DNA of 64,000 nucleotides, from contig JAQOOI010000062.1 of assembly GCA_028554645.1 (NCBI GenBank), forward strand, positions 558,001-622,000, given 5' to 3'. Of this stretch, positions 11,484 to 31,265 are shown piece by piece. The stretch comes from Omphalotus guepiniiformis (taxonomy: Eukaryota > Basidiomycota > Agaricomycetes > Agaricales > Omphalotaceae). How positions within the stretch are numbered: position 1 is the first letter of the stretch; every line of letters starts with the position of its first letter. Below the pieces are notes generated by a model that had not been told where the DNA came from, made no database searches, and saw nothing but the letters and a program-made list of their open reading frames with translations. The position numbers were made by a program, and so were the translations under genes.

Positions 11484-14327
11484 GTGCACAAATTCCCTAT
11501 AGACATTATTGAATTGATCATTGATTGGATACAATCGTTTAATACGTCCTGTTCACATTTTTTTCCACCTCTGGAGGGATTATCCATTTTACTCTATCAC
11601 GCTCCTTAACTAGCTACTACCTACTACTGTCTTTTTGCGCTTTGACGTTAGTTATGAATACGACACAAGATATTTGTGCACTTTCACTGGTTGTGACCGA
11701 GATTTCAGCGAAAATTTGCCCCAGTCCAGTCTACCGCTGGAGGGATCAGCACGCCCCATTCAACTGACCAAGGTCTAATCTGAAATTTTGACGCTGAACT
11801 TTGCTATTCAGACACTGCTTTGTCTGTGTTCGCTAGCATTCAAATAACAGTCCAAAGGCCGGCATGACGAATTCCAGCTCGGAGGAAATGCAATGGCAAG
11901 AAAAACATGTATTTTTTCAACTGCAATACAATGTGCAACAGGTTTACAAACGCGCAACATCCTCCACGCATTGTTCACCATCCGCACCAGCATGCATTCT
12001 GCTTGATGTATCTGCCCGGATAGACGATCTTTGCCAGTAGATTGAGTAGGGATAATCAGTGAGCTCAGCAGCGTAGGTGAATCGCTCGTTGATGATAACG
12101 TTGAATGTCTTGTTATCATACCCACGCTAGATATCATACGCAATGAACTAACTTCTTGGTAGTTCGCTGGCGGAGGAAAGAACGTGAAGCAGTCCTAGGA
12201 AGGAACTTGGAAGAGCAGAATCCACGCGAATGACCTGTTTATGGTCCACGACCCGTCTCGGGAATAGCCCAACCTGAAATGGCTCCATGCCATCGAACAG
12301 ATGCGGCTTGACCGAATTGGTGAAAGACTCATCATTCTTGACCTGGATGAGAATTGCAGTTCAGACTCCCTCGGTAGCGCGGGGTGGTCCGAATAGTATC
12401 GAAAATAAGATGTCAACCCCCTAAGCTGACCGATTTGCACAGACGGCAGCCGCTCTGTGGGCGAGTAGACGCTGAAGGTACCGCTTGATTAAATGATTGA
12501 GCAGTCCATAATCGTGGATGATGATTGAACCCTATTCGGACATCTTTGAAGGCCTATAATGGTTGTTTAACACTATGCGATAACGCTATAGAACGAACAT
12601 TGAGAATCAGGAAGACTCGGAGGGGGTAGAGCAGAAAACTGATTGGGATGCATATTGTGCGCTTTGCGACTTCGCAAACCTGCCAGTTCCTGAGAATTGG
12701 ACAAAGGCTGTATATTCGGTGTGATGGTATCTGCTGTACAGGAGCTCAGCGAAATAACCACGGAACAGTTCAAATCTTACTGTGATGGTCGCTGACGGAT
12801 ATGGCCTTGGATTGACAGCATATGATAGGAGAGCAATCCATCACCAACATCCGATGACCCGTTTTTGTATAACCCAATACGAGCACTTCAGGAATGGCAA
12901 TTAACTTGAAGATAGTCTATAGTTCAACACATATCACGATTCCGAAAATACGATTCGTATGAAGGACGCAACCATCTTTCAGATCCTGCAGGTTACGGCG
13001 GTTCGGACATGTAGTATTCTAGCAATACTATAGCATTTGGAGGATCTTGATAGCCTTTCAGAGTATTCGTCGTCGCTCGAAACTAAAGGGCTCATTCAGT
13101 ATAAACATTGATTAATATTCATGATTTGTCGCACGAGAGAAGATCAAGCGCAAGTCTCGAATATCGTTTATAGAGCTGGAGATATTGTTGCCACAAGTGT
13201 AGTAGATGGTTGAAATTGTGTCTGCCGCACTGGCAAGGAAGGGATGAAAGTTTAGCATTGCTTGGCCTTGAGGCCTTCAGCGCTTCATGTAACATAAGCG
13301 CTCGAACGCGCATATACCCGCACGGTCAACCTCGCCTGTATCAATACTGGCAGCAGCACCTCCATCCCAACTTCCGCTAATGCCAGTTAGATATCCAATG
13401 TCAAGCTTCGAAACTCTCTATAACAACGCCGTTTCGATACTATCACAACTTGGCATAGTATCGCAGCAGGACTTCGCTTGGATCATTCGTACTTATCGCA
13501 TTGGCACTCAATCGTCCACGGCCCCGAAGGCGTGCATCTCAGCGCTTTGTTCCTTCAGCACATCTCAAAAATCGAGCCCTCATTCTTCCAAGCTCTAGCC
13601 ATACCAGCGCTCTCTTATCAAGCGCTCGCATTTGTATCATTCTAGCGGCAAACTCTACCTTCTATCACCTCTTGAACCCCACTTGCGTATCATTCCGAGA
13701 CGTCCTCGTTGTATTGGGCGTGCTACCTGGGAGGTTCGTTTCGTCATATTTTGTTCTGTTCCATTGTCTTTATCTTCCAATTTGCCGTTGGGTTGGGAAT
13801 TGGGATATGACGCGTTGAATGCAAGCAAGTTGATGGTTCACATTGCCGCCGCACGGAATGGCAGCATGCTCATGGAAAGAACTTTCGTGGCTCGGAGCGA
13901 CTCGATACCTCCGCGTTCAGCAATCAGGCTCGGACTCCGCCAGAGACGGAGGAAAACCTCGAAGTTGATAGCATACGAGTGGGTCGTAGGAGTCCGAGGG
14001 CCTCTACCAGCAAGTAAGCATCTCAGACTCGGATTCTTCCATGATTATTTTATACGCCACCCTCAGGCCTGGTCATTGATTGGAATTATGTGTTGGAGGT
14101 ATTTATGGACCTTGGATACGATGTTGCAGGAGGTGAAACTTCGTCCGGCGAACGAGGATCTTGAGTTTGAATTCCAGGTTTCAAACCAACTTGAAGCCTA
14201 ACAATACTGTACGGCCAGTGAGTATTTTCTGCAGCAACTACGGAAATGAAGGAAGGAGCGGCCGTCATGCTGATACCCTCTTAAGTTCTTAGTGCAAGAG
14301 ACTGAGCTGAGGGCTCTATCGAAGACC
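11484..14327. other. Long stretch without a supported gene; scattered open fragments
   Basis: About 2.8 kb with no recognisable family. On the minus strand 12155-12342 has an open stretch starting VKNDESFTNSVKPHLFDGME after a good acceptor, but I could not build a gene around it. On the plus strand one frame (about 13422-14017) is rich in hydrophobic segments but carries three in-frame stops. This may be an unrecognised gene or decayed coding DNA. Confidence 0.4.
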
Positions 14328-14770
14328 ATGTTGCGGTGAGTGCTATGTATAGCGTCGTTCACTACTCCCTTCCATCGACGTCAACACTGCTTTGCTTACC
14401 TTCTCGCTGTTCACAGCGGGCATACAATGACGACTCCTCGTAAGTATTCCACCTTTTGTTCAGACTTTGAGCGTCCAGGCTGACTCGGGAAGTTTCAGTG
14501 CATATCACACGAGCCATGTCTCTACTGCAACCTCAGTCGATTCAATCAACTAACCCCTGCTTTTTCCGTTGTGGTATTGATTCTGACGGTGAAGTAACAT
14601 CTGAATCGGAAGGCCTTTCGGCTGGACACAGTGACACTGATAGCGACATCACGCACCAGCCTCATGCTAAATGCCTGCAGTTGAGGACCGTACAGTTCCG
14701 TCCCTATTACAGGCTTGATCGTGAGCTGTTATCTCCTGCACTAGTACCTACTTACTTCCCCCCTTACTAG
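14328..14770 (+). CDS. Hypothetical small protein, three exons (weak)
   Basis: Not recognised. An ATG at 14328 with exons 14328-14335, 14417-14439 and 14499-14770 keeps one open frame of 100 residues. The donors are GTGAGT and GTAAGT and the acceptors TCACAG and TTTCAG. The middle is acidic and polar (IDSDGEVTSESEGLSAGHSD), and the end is aromatic and proline-rich (VPTYFPPY). It could be the tail of a longer gene that starts upstream, since 13422-14017 also looks partly coding. Chance agreement of splice sites is possible. Confidence 0.3.
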
Positions 14771-15270
14771 CAGCCTCAGGAGAAGATATACTGCGCAGTC
14801 CGGGGCTAGGACGTAGGTCCAAAGTCTAATCTGAACTTGCAAACGAAAAGAGTACTAAGATAGTAAATCCCTTTACCAGCAGGACACTGTGGCGGACAGA
14901 GATCGAAAGGAAAGTAAAACTTTGCACTGGAAAGTGTTCCGAATTCCAAGTAAGTGTTTTCGTCACATACTGTGCTTATATTGCGTACGTATCGAGCTTT
15001 TTGATCTGATCTGATCTACTTAATCTGACAGGACTTGACTTGACTTGAATAGTGAGTGGATGTCTTTTTTTAGTGTCTAGTTCAATGACTATATCTTATC
15101 GACTTTGCACAGGCACTACATACTGCGTATAACAGGCTATCATCGTCGCGTACTGTGGCGTTCACTGTGAGTACATACTTACTACCTATATCACTTCCAA
15201 CCTTTGAAGGTCTTATCGTGTGACGATGACTGGAATCAATTCAATACAGTAAGTGCATCATTACAACTCT

Positions 15271-15300
15271 CGTTCGTTCGTTCATTCATTCATTCATTCG
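15271..15300 (+). repeat. TTCG/TTCA tetranucleotide microsatellite
   Basis: Repeats of TTCG pass into repeats of TTCA over 30 bases. Confidence 0.8.
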
Positions 15301-16613
15301 CGTTGACATTCAGACGTAAAAAAAAGAAGGAACCTGAAAGGACGTACATATGTACGGACGTACGGAAGGGACTGAAAGATCTATCTGATTTCAGTTTGAT
15401 CATGTATGATGATCATGATCATTGAATCAGAAGCTATTTGATCGTCATCTGTACTGGTACTGTACTGTACTGCGTCGACGTCGGTATCTTGTGCGAAGGC
15501 GAAGGCAAAGATGACGTCGATGTATGTAGACAATGGTGAGATTTGGGTTTGAACTTTTTTGGTATTGGCGGAACTACATAACCTGGTCAAGGCCAGGGGT
15601 TGTGTTCTCGACTAACACGGTGGAGATGCAGTTTGGGATAGTATCTCTGCACGTTTTCGATTGTAAGTCAACCCGGTCTTCCATGGGTGCAGACACTACA
15701 GAGGTAATGACGCCCTTTTTAGAATAGCATTTCGAGGTAAGTACCGTCATTGATTGAGATATTCCGAACATACATTAACGGCTAGCACTCGGAAGACCGC
15801 TGGAAAAGCTCAAGGGTCGAGGGCAGAGGGTAAATGCTTTTTTGTTTATCTCTACCAACACGAACATCGAACATACACTTTCCATGCGCCTTTGCAGGGT
15901 TGAAAAGACGCAGACGCGAACGCGTTATCTTTCTCTCCTATTGCGCCTCCTGTATGTATGTATGGTACATACTGTATGTACATAAGAAGGTAAAGCAAGG
16001 CAAGGGCTTTTCAATGCTAGTAGAAGAACACGCCGTGGGCACAACCAGCCTCATTGCCGCTCGGGAGTGTTGTTATCATGAGAAATTATACTTATCCGGG
16101 TCCTCGCAAGTCGTAGCAGCATGGTTAGTATCGAAGCAACGGCCTAATTTCATGTATGTATACAGATTAGATGGGATTTTGAAAGGCAGGCCTCAGAGAG
16201 AGGGGGAAATGAGTTGTCAGTGGAGCCTCGTGTGCCTCGCGTGTTATTTAATCGAAATCGATGATTCGCCTTTCTGAATCTTTGTTTTCTCACGTTGATG
16301 TAGATATGTCGGTTCGTTCACCAGTGTATCGCTATCAGGCCCTTTAAGAGACGACGTCGGAATTTTGCAAGCGTAGGAACCTGTAGGAACGCGTATCTCG
16401 GTTGAGGGGGGTCGCTGTATTCCGAGGTCCCTGTCGTTTGGTATGTAATGAGATTTGCTCGACTGAATTGTAGAATCATCCTACCGTGATATTTGACAGC
16501 GCTGAGTGGCTCTGGCCCATCCCCTCGCTAAGTCTAGGTACTACGTAGTGAGTCAGAGGTAGGGTGTATGCCGGTGTATGATATCGAATCCCTAGGGTAC
16601 GGTTTCTTATCAG

Positions 16614-16636
16614 ATACATACATACATACATACATT
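16614..16636 (+). repeat. (CATA)n microsatellite
   Basis: About five tandem CATA units in an otherwise gene-free stretch. Confidence 0.8.
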
Positions 16637-18119
16637 GCAAAACGAAAAACACGAGCCGAGGAATCCTGCCAGACCATCGGAACGGAGGGGACGACTTGAA
16701 GGGAATGAAATGTGATATACAGTACAATTACCATTGATCCCTGGAGCTCTTCACTTGTCAGTCAGCAAGTTCAAACTCGTGCTATCCTGCTATCCACTGT
16801 CAAACTGTAAACAAGCGACACATGAACAAGCCAGCCAGCCAGCCCACCCAGCAGAAATCTAGATATCAACTACATACTTATCATCGAGGAAAACCGAAGA
16901 AGGTCTTTGAAAGAAGTGAAGAATCTGAAGAACTTGAAGAAGAGGTTCGTTTGTGTGGGTCCCCGTTGATTCGTCACTTGGTGTATGAAGCAAGTTCGAT
17001 TCCAGAAGAATCATTCGCCTTGGTCAGGCACAACAGGTGCACCGGTGATGATTAGCTGTAATGGCACAGAAAGAACATTGACATGTTCGACTCTTCGAGC
17101 GAATTGTGCAATGTGAGCTGGCTGAGCTGGGTCGGTCGTCAGTGGCGTCAAAACGTGGGCGAGTAATTTGGAAATACATAAAGCAGTTTTTCACAAGCGA
17201 TCGGCACATCCCATCTCGATCACGATTCACGGTGGACTGTACTGTATGTTTTTCTTTTTTTATATAAAAATAAATCGCCATCATCTCGTTTCGTTTCGGG
17301 ACCTGATGAGATCTCTCTTTCGTAGCAAGTGGCCCGACGTCCGTAAAGTAAAGTTCAGAATCATCGGTTTTCCTGACATTGGGTAGTGGAGGTCAGTGGT
17401 TTTCTACTTATCATCGATCCGTTGGAACTTTGGAAGTTGGCTCCGTCCGAGCAAGTGGAGTATGTATACTAGGGGGTTCATGATGATCTTCATCCGCGGA
17501 AGTAATTTGTTCAGTGCGCCTCTCTCCCCGCAAATGCCAGTGTACGATCTTATGAATCCGCGCAATCCTATTCATGAGTGATCTTGGTCAGCGCATTATT
17601 CACAAAGTCCGGCGCTTCTAAAGCACTATGAATAAGTAAAAAGTGCCTTGCTGATGAAGAAGCTGTGGTCAAGCCAGGGCTTGAAACGCCGAGGGGGGGT
17701 AAAAGAAAAAAAATGACTCGGTTTCGTTTTGCCCCAAACCCTAAGCCCAGCTGCCTGCCCAGGTGAAAGATCTGGGTTGTGAAAGACATTTCTAGCTTCT
17801 CCGCGACAATAAAGTGGAATCTAGTCTATCATGTGTGGAGAGCAAGGTCCAGGAGGTTGGAGATTAGAATACTTGACCCGAGTTCATTTGAGCTTTTCCA
17901 TTCAGCTGAGGACGGGATATTCGTTCATGTGAGTAAGGTTTACACCCCTTGAATTGTTTCGTAACGTAAGCATTTGGCAGTGCATTACCCAATTTAGAAA
18001 TGGCTGTCATTGTCCTATTTATCCATCATCTCTCGGGTCAAGCGAATTTTGCCCTCAACCCTACACTTTTTTTCTCTTTTACACCCTCACCTCCTCTGAG
18101 GTCTTTTCATGCTATTACC

Positions 18120-19688
18120 ATGCTGACGCTTCTTCCAGGCTCGTATTGCGACGTATGTGCAGAGGAATACGGTCCTCACTGTCTTCCTCATTCAATTCCA
18201 TGCGGTATGTTATTTTTTCTGCGATCAAAACTTTTTTTTTTCTTTGCTCAAACAGAGATTTGACGATCCTTTTCTTGAAAAAAACAGGACATGTTCTTTG
18301 TGCAAGCTGCTGCAGGAATATAGTTGAAAAGACCTCACCACGACATTCACCCGTCTGTCCTTTCTGTCGTGAACAATACACTACCGACGATGCGCGATTA
18401 ATTCGTACCGATTTCTCGTCAAGTGGATGGAACACTCCGCGTCGCGTGCCTGTTGCTCTCGATTCAAACGCAACAGATTCTGCTGCTGACTTATGGGCCA
18501 AGAGGGAGGAGAGGCTCTTGATGACTGAAGGGGGTTGCTCGCGCGTTCGCGACGAAGCTCGACGTCTTGAAGACAAAGTCGCTAAAGTCGCAGCTAAAAA
18601 ATGCTCAGTTGAAGAGGTTTCCACCCTTCACAATGAGCTCGAGCAGTGGCTCAAGTCCGCTGTGAAGCTAGATGATCAGGTGAGGTTGCTAGGTCCCCGG
18701 ACAGAATATTCCATTTTACTGATTTTATCATGTTACCCAGACATCTTCGCTCTATTTAAGTGCCGCGCTACTGCGCGCAATTTTGATGAACCATATCGTT
18801 CATTCAGAAGCTAGTAAAAATGCAAAAACTCTCGAAGCAAACCTCAAAGGCAAGCTCGATGATTTGGAAATCACAAATGGAAAATTGGAAGAGGAACTTC
18901 GTCGGTGAGTTATCTGTCTCTTTGATCTCAAAGAGAAAAAAAAAAAGTTGATCGGGCTTCTTTCCTTGTGATTCCTCGTTATAGCCAAGTGAGTCGACCT
19001 ACTTTGCCGATTACGTTTCTGAAAAAATAAAAAATAAAAACATTAATAACTGACGTAATTTCTATTTTGTGTTTTCTAGCGCGCGCTCTACCAACAAAAG
19101 GCTCAGGAATGCCAGACTCTGCGAACAGAACTTAGTCGTCTCAAAGTTGTCGCTACAACATTAGGTTCGATCCCCAACACCCAAACCGAGAGTCCTTCTC
19201 GAGCTAGAGCGATGTCTCCTCCTCCAGCACCACCGACCCCCGCACCAACACCAGGTCTCTCACGATACAACTCACTTCACGCTAGGTCCACGTCAATATC
19301 ATCTTCACGACCATCCACGCCAGCATACTCTGTACGATCTTACACGCCATCATTACGATCACACTCACACACGTTATCCACGAGTGGGACGCTACCAATG
19401 CGTTTACCTACGCCATCACCTGTAACGACTACCCCTTCACGAACACATACACATACACCTGCGCCACCGCCACCACCTATTCCGCCTAAACCTCGTAGGC
19501 TTTCGCATCCTTCCCCACCTAAAATGGCTCGTTCTGTTTCTGAAGAGAAACAGGAGATTCACGAGCGTTGGATTCCTCCTCGGATTCCCGATGAGGATCT
19601 AATAAAGACCCGTAGGGTGTTGTCGCGTGCTGGATCTGTGACACCTAAACATCGGGCTGCTAGGTCACCTTCTCCGTCGTATCATTGA
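18120..19688 (+). CDS. RING-finger/coiled-coil protein, family member 1
   Basis: Five exons (18120-18204, 18288-18679, 18741-18904, 18985-18988, 19080-19688) give 417 residues. The start was chosen because MLTLLPGSYCDVCAEEYG aligns with the starts of the other family members in the window. The RING (C3HC4 type) runs over about residues 10-55, with CDVC, PCGHVLCASC and CPFC. A coiled coil follows (ARRLEDKVAKVAAK; LDDLEITNGKLEEELRR; then QKAQECQTLRTELSRLK). The C-terminal half is Pro/Ser/Thr-rich and probably disordered (APPPPPIPPKPRRLS). RING proteins of this form usually act as E3 ubiquitin ligases that recruit an E2 enzyme; no target is evident. The 4-nt exon is needed to keep the frame. Unlike the other members, its RING intron falls between Gly and His of the CGH motif. 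Confidence 0.82.
18985..18988 (+). other. Predicted 4-nt microexon of RING gene 1
   Basis: CCAA lies between acceptor TTATAG and donor GTGAGT. It supplies the last base of an Arg codon and one Gln codon. Skipping it shifts the downstream coiled coil out of frame; extending it meets a stop. Confidence 0.7.
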
Positions 19689-22458
19689 TTCGGAGTTCGG
19701 TCGACCTGCTTTTTTTCTTTTTCTTTTTCTCTTCTCTGCTTGCTTGACGTTCTCCTGTGTCATTTTTGGTTTTTTACTGTCTCTATATTCTACTATACTA
19801 TAATTATCCCTACCTTTTCTTTTCTTTTCCTCTCTTCCATCCATCTCTGCTGCCTGTACCCATCCATCCTCACATGGACACGGACATCACCTATACCACC
19901 TCTGGGTTCGGCTGGTCTTCTCTTCTGCTGCACACTATATAGTACTTTCCTCCCCCTTCTACCTGTTTCCACCACGTCTCCTTCCATGCACTAAGTTACG
20001 GCAAAGAGAAGAGACGTGGATTCCACCCCATGATCAACAACCCCTTTATCTTTTCATCTTAGTTGGTTGTTTGTTCTGTTTTTGAACAAAACCCCCTGTT
20101 ACCTTCATACGTAAGCTTTATAGAGAGCCTTGTTTGGGTTCTCTTTCACTTTCGATAAACGGCTTGGGCGGGTAACGTGTAACATTTTACCGCAATCATC
20201 CATGTCATGCCATGTCATATGCGTCCCTATGCGTATGTGTCCCTATGCGTATGCGTCCCTCGCTCAATAACCTGTTTCTGTTTATTTTTTGCTCGTTGCA
20301 TTCTTCTTTCTTCTTCGCATCACTACCGTCCCCCGCTGCCCCCCTTCTTCCCCGTTGCACTCGCAGAAGAGCTATCGAACCCCCGGTTGGAAATCGCAAT
20401 ACCTTTTTCTTTTCTTTTCTTTTTTTCCTTTTTCTCTCCAAGCTGTAGCCATTACGTTTTATTCGTTCGATTTAAACATCCCTTCCATGATCCATGATCC
20501 TACCTGAAACCAGTAACCAAGTTACCTACCTACCTCTGGTTTCTCCCTTCTTCCCCCCTTTTTTTCGCTTCCGAAGCCTCCGAGAAGTCTCTTACCCCCC
20601 CAGAGTGGATAAGAGCAGCTGCAATGAGTATGAGTAATGACGAGACGAGTATGCTCGAGTATGGATTTGAAGTATATACTTACCTACCGTACTTACTTTA
20701 AGTATATATACGTATATCTTATATATTCGTGATTTATCTACACTTACTTACTTTCAAGTTCGTAAGTAGAGACTACCACTACCACTTTCCGATTTCCGTC
20801 CCCTCCTCTTTCCCGTCCGTCCGTCCGTCCTGGTTGAAGGTTGTGTACATACGTGCCTACGTACTTACGAGTTGTTTTGGAATGAGAGTTGTGTTTGAGC
20901 GGATGTGGGTGTGATTTTTGGATGAGTCGTTGGTAATTGGAAGTTCCTCGCTCAGTATGTACCTGGCATGTACGTCGCTGGGGTCCGTACTGGGTCCGTA
21001 AGTATAAGAAATATTCATCGACACACGAGTACGACCGGGTAACATACCTCCTGCATGACATCACTGAGTCAATGTTACTCAACATGAAATTCGAAAAAGT
21101 GCAGGTAACCTGTAAGTAACTCCAAGGGTTTACGCGTACGCATTATCAACATTTCAAAGGGTCGCATCAGCCTCACTCAGCCTTCAGGTCGCGTCGCGGG
21201 CTCGCGGCAGGTAGCGGAAGCTGATTGATACAATCGATTATCTTATCATTCATTAAAAATTACTCAAAACATAAAAATCCCTATGTTTTCGGTAGATTTC
21301 GACGCGGCGGTTCATCTACTTTGGGAAAGGTGGCGAGAAATCTTGCTTTGAAATTGCCCAACGGGACGTTTGGGCGCCTCAGCGCTAAAAGTGTACTGTA
21401 ACAACTTTGAACTTTTCCGTCCAATGACGAAATACGATCAGTTGTTGTGATTATGATAGCAGAAGCGCTCACTGCCACTGGCGGGGAGGTCTAAACTGGT
21501 CTAAACTGGTAAGTAACCAGCCTACTACTACTACTTCAGTTTTCATTTCATGAAAGTTGGAAATATCACTGTCAAGTAACTAATGAGGACCGTCGTGACA
21601 GCGGAGTTCCGCGTTTTTTTGGCCCCACCAATGCAAGTTAACACGCAGCCGCAGCAGGCTTGAAGGCAAGGCAGAGGGTGGGGTGCAAGGCAAGGCATTG
21701 ACAGTCCACGGTGCCGGTGATGGGAGAGTCAGTCAGCTGCAAATCGAATCAACCTTCGTTCCAACGTTCCAACGTTCCCCAGTCATTCGACGAAACCTCA
21801 CTGGCTCAACGGGCATGTTCATCCCCCCAGCGCTCCAAAACGACAAACGTTCAAAAGAACCACCATGGCCCACTGACGGTATACAATACATATCAATATG
21901 TTCAAGATCCCAATTCTTTTAGGGAGGGTTCTTGAAAAAGTTGTCTTGTCAGTAAGTAATCCGGATTCCGTTGAACATAAAGAGGATATCTACTATCCTA
22001 TTTAGTGTATAGATGTGCTGTGGCACGTATGGATGTGGATATATGTCAATCGATTACGATCGCATAGATGAATTCAAACTTGGTTTTTGTTGACCAATTC
22101 TTCAGCTCAGCTGAGACGGTCTGCTGCTGTCTGTTCCTGCTGTCGTTTCCCCCCTTCCGTTATCGCCTAATGTATCAGACGAGAATGTAACTCCCGTCAG
22201 TATACACTAGTCTCTCGGACCTTAAGCGCGTACACGCCGAGTGCACATTCAATTGATATGGCATTACTATCCGTGGTATCCTATTTCACATTACTCTATT
22301 CCCAAGCTCTAAATTCCAAGTCCGGTACATTCTAATCGTGTATTGGAGGCGCGGCGTGGGTGAAGGGCATAAGACTGTATATCAACTGCTCCGTGGCTTT
22401 GAGTTTGGGTGGTGCGGCTAGGTAGCAAACTGGGCAAGAGATCCATTCATTCCGAAGG
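19689..22458. other. Intergenic region between convergent RING gene 1 and ABC transporter 1
   Basis: About 2.8 kb. The first part is strongly pyrimidine-rich and probably the 3' untranslated region of RING gene 1. The rest contains short repeats but no frame with a family motif. Confidence 0.5.
20813..20830 (+). repeat. (CGTC)n microsatellite
   Basis: Four tandem CGTC units inside a pyrimidine-rich intergenic stretch. Confidence 0.75.
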
Positions 22459-28807
<6,349 letters not shown>

Positions 28808-29780
28808 GGGCTCGAAGGATGAAGTAAGTCACCTCAGAACCCAAAGCCGAGTCGCGATTCTTAAACCACGAAGTAGACGCGCGTCGTAACTTGACTTGAG
28901 ATCCTTCAGCACGATGCCTGAGTGCTATGTCGTCACGAATAGAAATCGAGACATTTATAAAAGTCACACGCGAGTACATGTAACACATGTCCAGATTCTA
29001 ACAAGCCATGTCAGCCCATGGTAATTTTATCGTCCCGACGGATGCTGGTCTGTATGTCAGAATCCATGACTAACAGGGTGCCGTTTCAATAGAATTCGAA
29101 CGCGAGATAAACGAGAAAGCAACGAGAGACCGTTGGTGGGTAGCCAGATAGGAATGCTGCCGAGCAGGGAATGTAATAAGAGACATATTTTATACAGGGT
29201 AGTCAATGTTCGCAGTCGGATGAAGATACTGCTCGGGGATTCGGAAAATTATCTACATTCACACGGCTTCTAGCACGTGATATGATTACGAAGCTGGCAG
29301 CGTAGCCGCAGTCGCGTCGCGTCTCGGCAAGACAAAAATCTCTGGCGCGTCTGTGTATGAACAATGGTAGAGATCGAAGTTCTGGTTGAATAATCTCGTC
29401 AATAAACCTCAAGGTCTGCAAATTTCCTCGAACAAGTGAGGTATGTTTAGGCATTACATGAATTCATCGCAATGTAATGTTTTTATCAGACTCGGAGGTG
29501 GGAGGAGGTGGTCAATGAATGAAAGGATCTCATCAAGTACATCTAGGCAGTGGAATCTCGAGCTCAATATACAGTACATATATTTTACATAGCTCAGAAG
29601 TGATTGCTTTCGACTCTCGAGAGTCGAGGCAACCCCCTAAGCTACCGGCCGGCGGCAAATGGCGAGATCACTGGGACTCTGGATCGATATGGGCTCCCGA
29701 CTCTATCCTCGCTCCATCATAGCGACACTCAAAGCTTGAACCTCTACCACTACCATCTATCCTTTTTACCACTTATCAAA
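28808..29780. other. Divergent promoter region, ABC transporter 1 and TPI
   Basis: About 970 nt between two oppositely oriented starts. The last 80 nt before the TPI start are pyrimidine-rich (CTACCACTACCATC), as is common near fungal transcription starts. No other gene is supported. Confidence 0.5.
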
Positions 29781-30840
<1,060 letters not shown>

Positions 30841-31265
30841 ACAAAGCAAGCTAAGTGTACGGATAGAATATAAAGTCAATAAAGCATTGTATGTAGATGA
30901 TAATTGGAATCTCTTGTATTTCTTGAAGGACTTAAGTTTGTAAACGATGCATACATAGATGTAACTCCGCAGGCTCTTGAGCGATCACCCTCTCTTTCTC
31001 TTCCTCTTTTCTCTTCCTCAGTCTTCTTACTCTTAACTATGTACACACGTCTCACTTCGCAATTACTGAAGATTAGAGTCGGTGCTGACTCTTGCTGACT
31101 CTGAGGGTGTTCATTTTGATGCCTCGGAGTCGCAGCCGGACCTTCCTTTTTAGTCAGCCTCATGTTGCTGTATCTTAATACCTATCCCATGACAGGTAAA
31201 AAAACTTGAGGTGGCGCAGCCTGCAACTTCTCCTTTGCTGTCGTCTTCTTCGTTATGCTATCGTT
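30841..31265. other. Intergenic, TPI 3' region and RING gene 2 promoter
   Basis: About 425 nt with CT-rich segments; no gene is seen. Confidence 0.5.

Larger units (their letters stand above)
14771..18119. other. Gene-poor region with simple repeats
   Basis: About 3.3 kb. Short frames on both strands show no family signature. The sequence is rich in GTAC/TACG-type words and tetranucleotide runs. The last few hundred bases should hold the promoter of RING gene 1. Confidence 0.5.

Noticed and set aside
12480..12790. Possible velvet-domain regulator on the minus strand (TFSVYSPTERLP resembles a velvet C-terminal strand)
   Set aside because: Only one short segment resembles the family; the preceding strands and the following conserved residues are absent.
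15003..15050. GATCT and ACTTG tandem words as a possible origin or regulatory array
   Set aside because: Only three copies each of very short words; this is common in intergenic fungal DNA.
16996..17012. GTTCGATTCC, like a tRNA T-loop
   Set aside because: No matching acceptor, D-arm or anticodon stem could be drawn around it.
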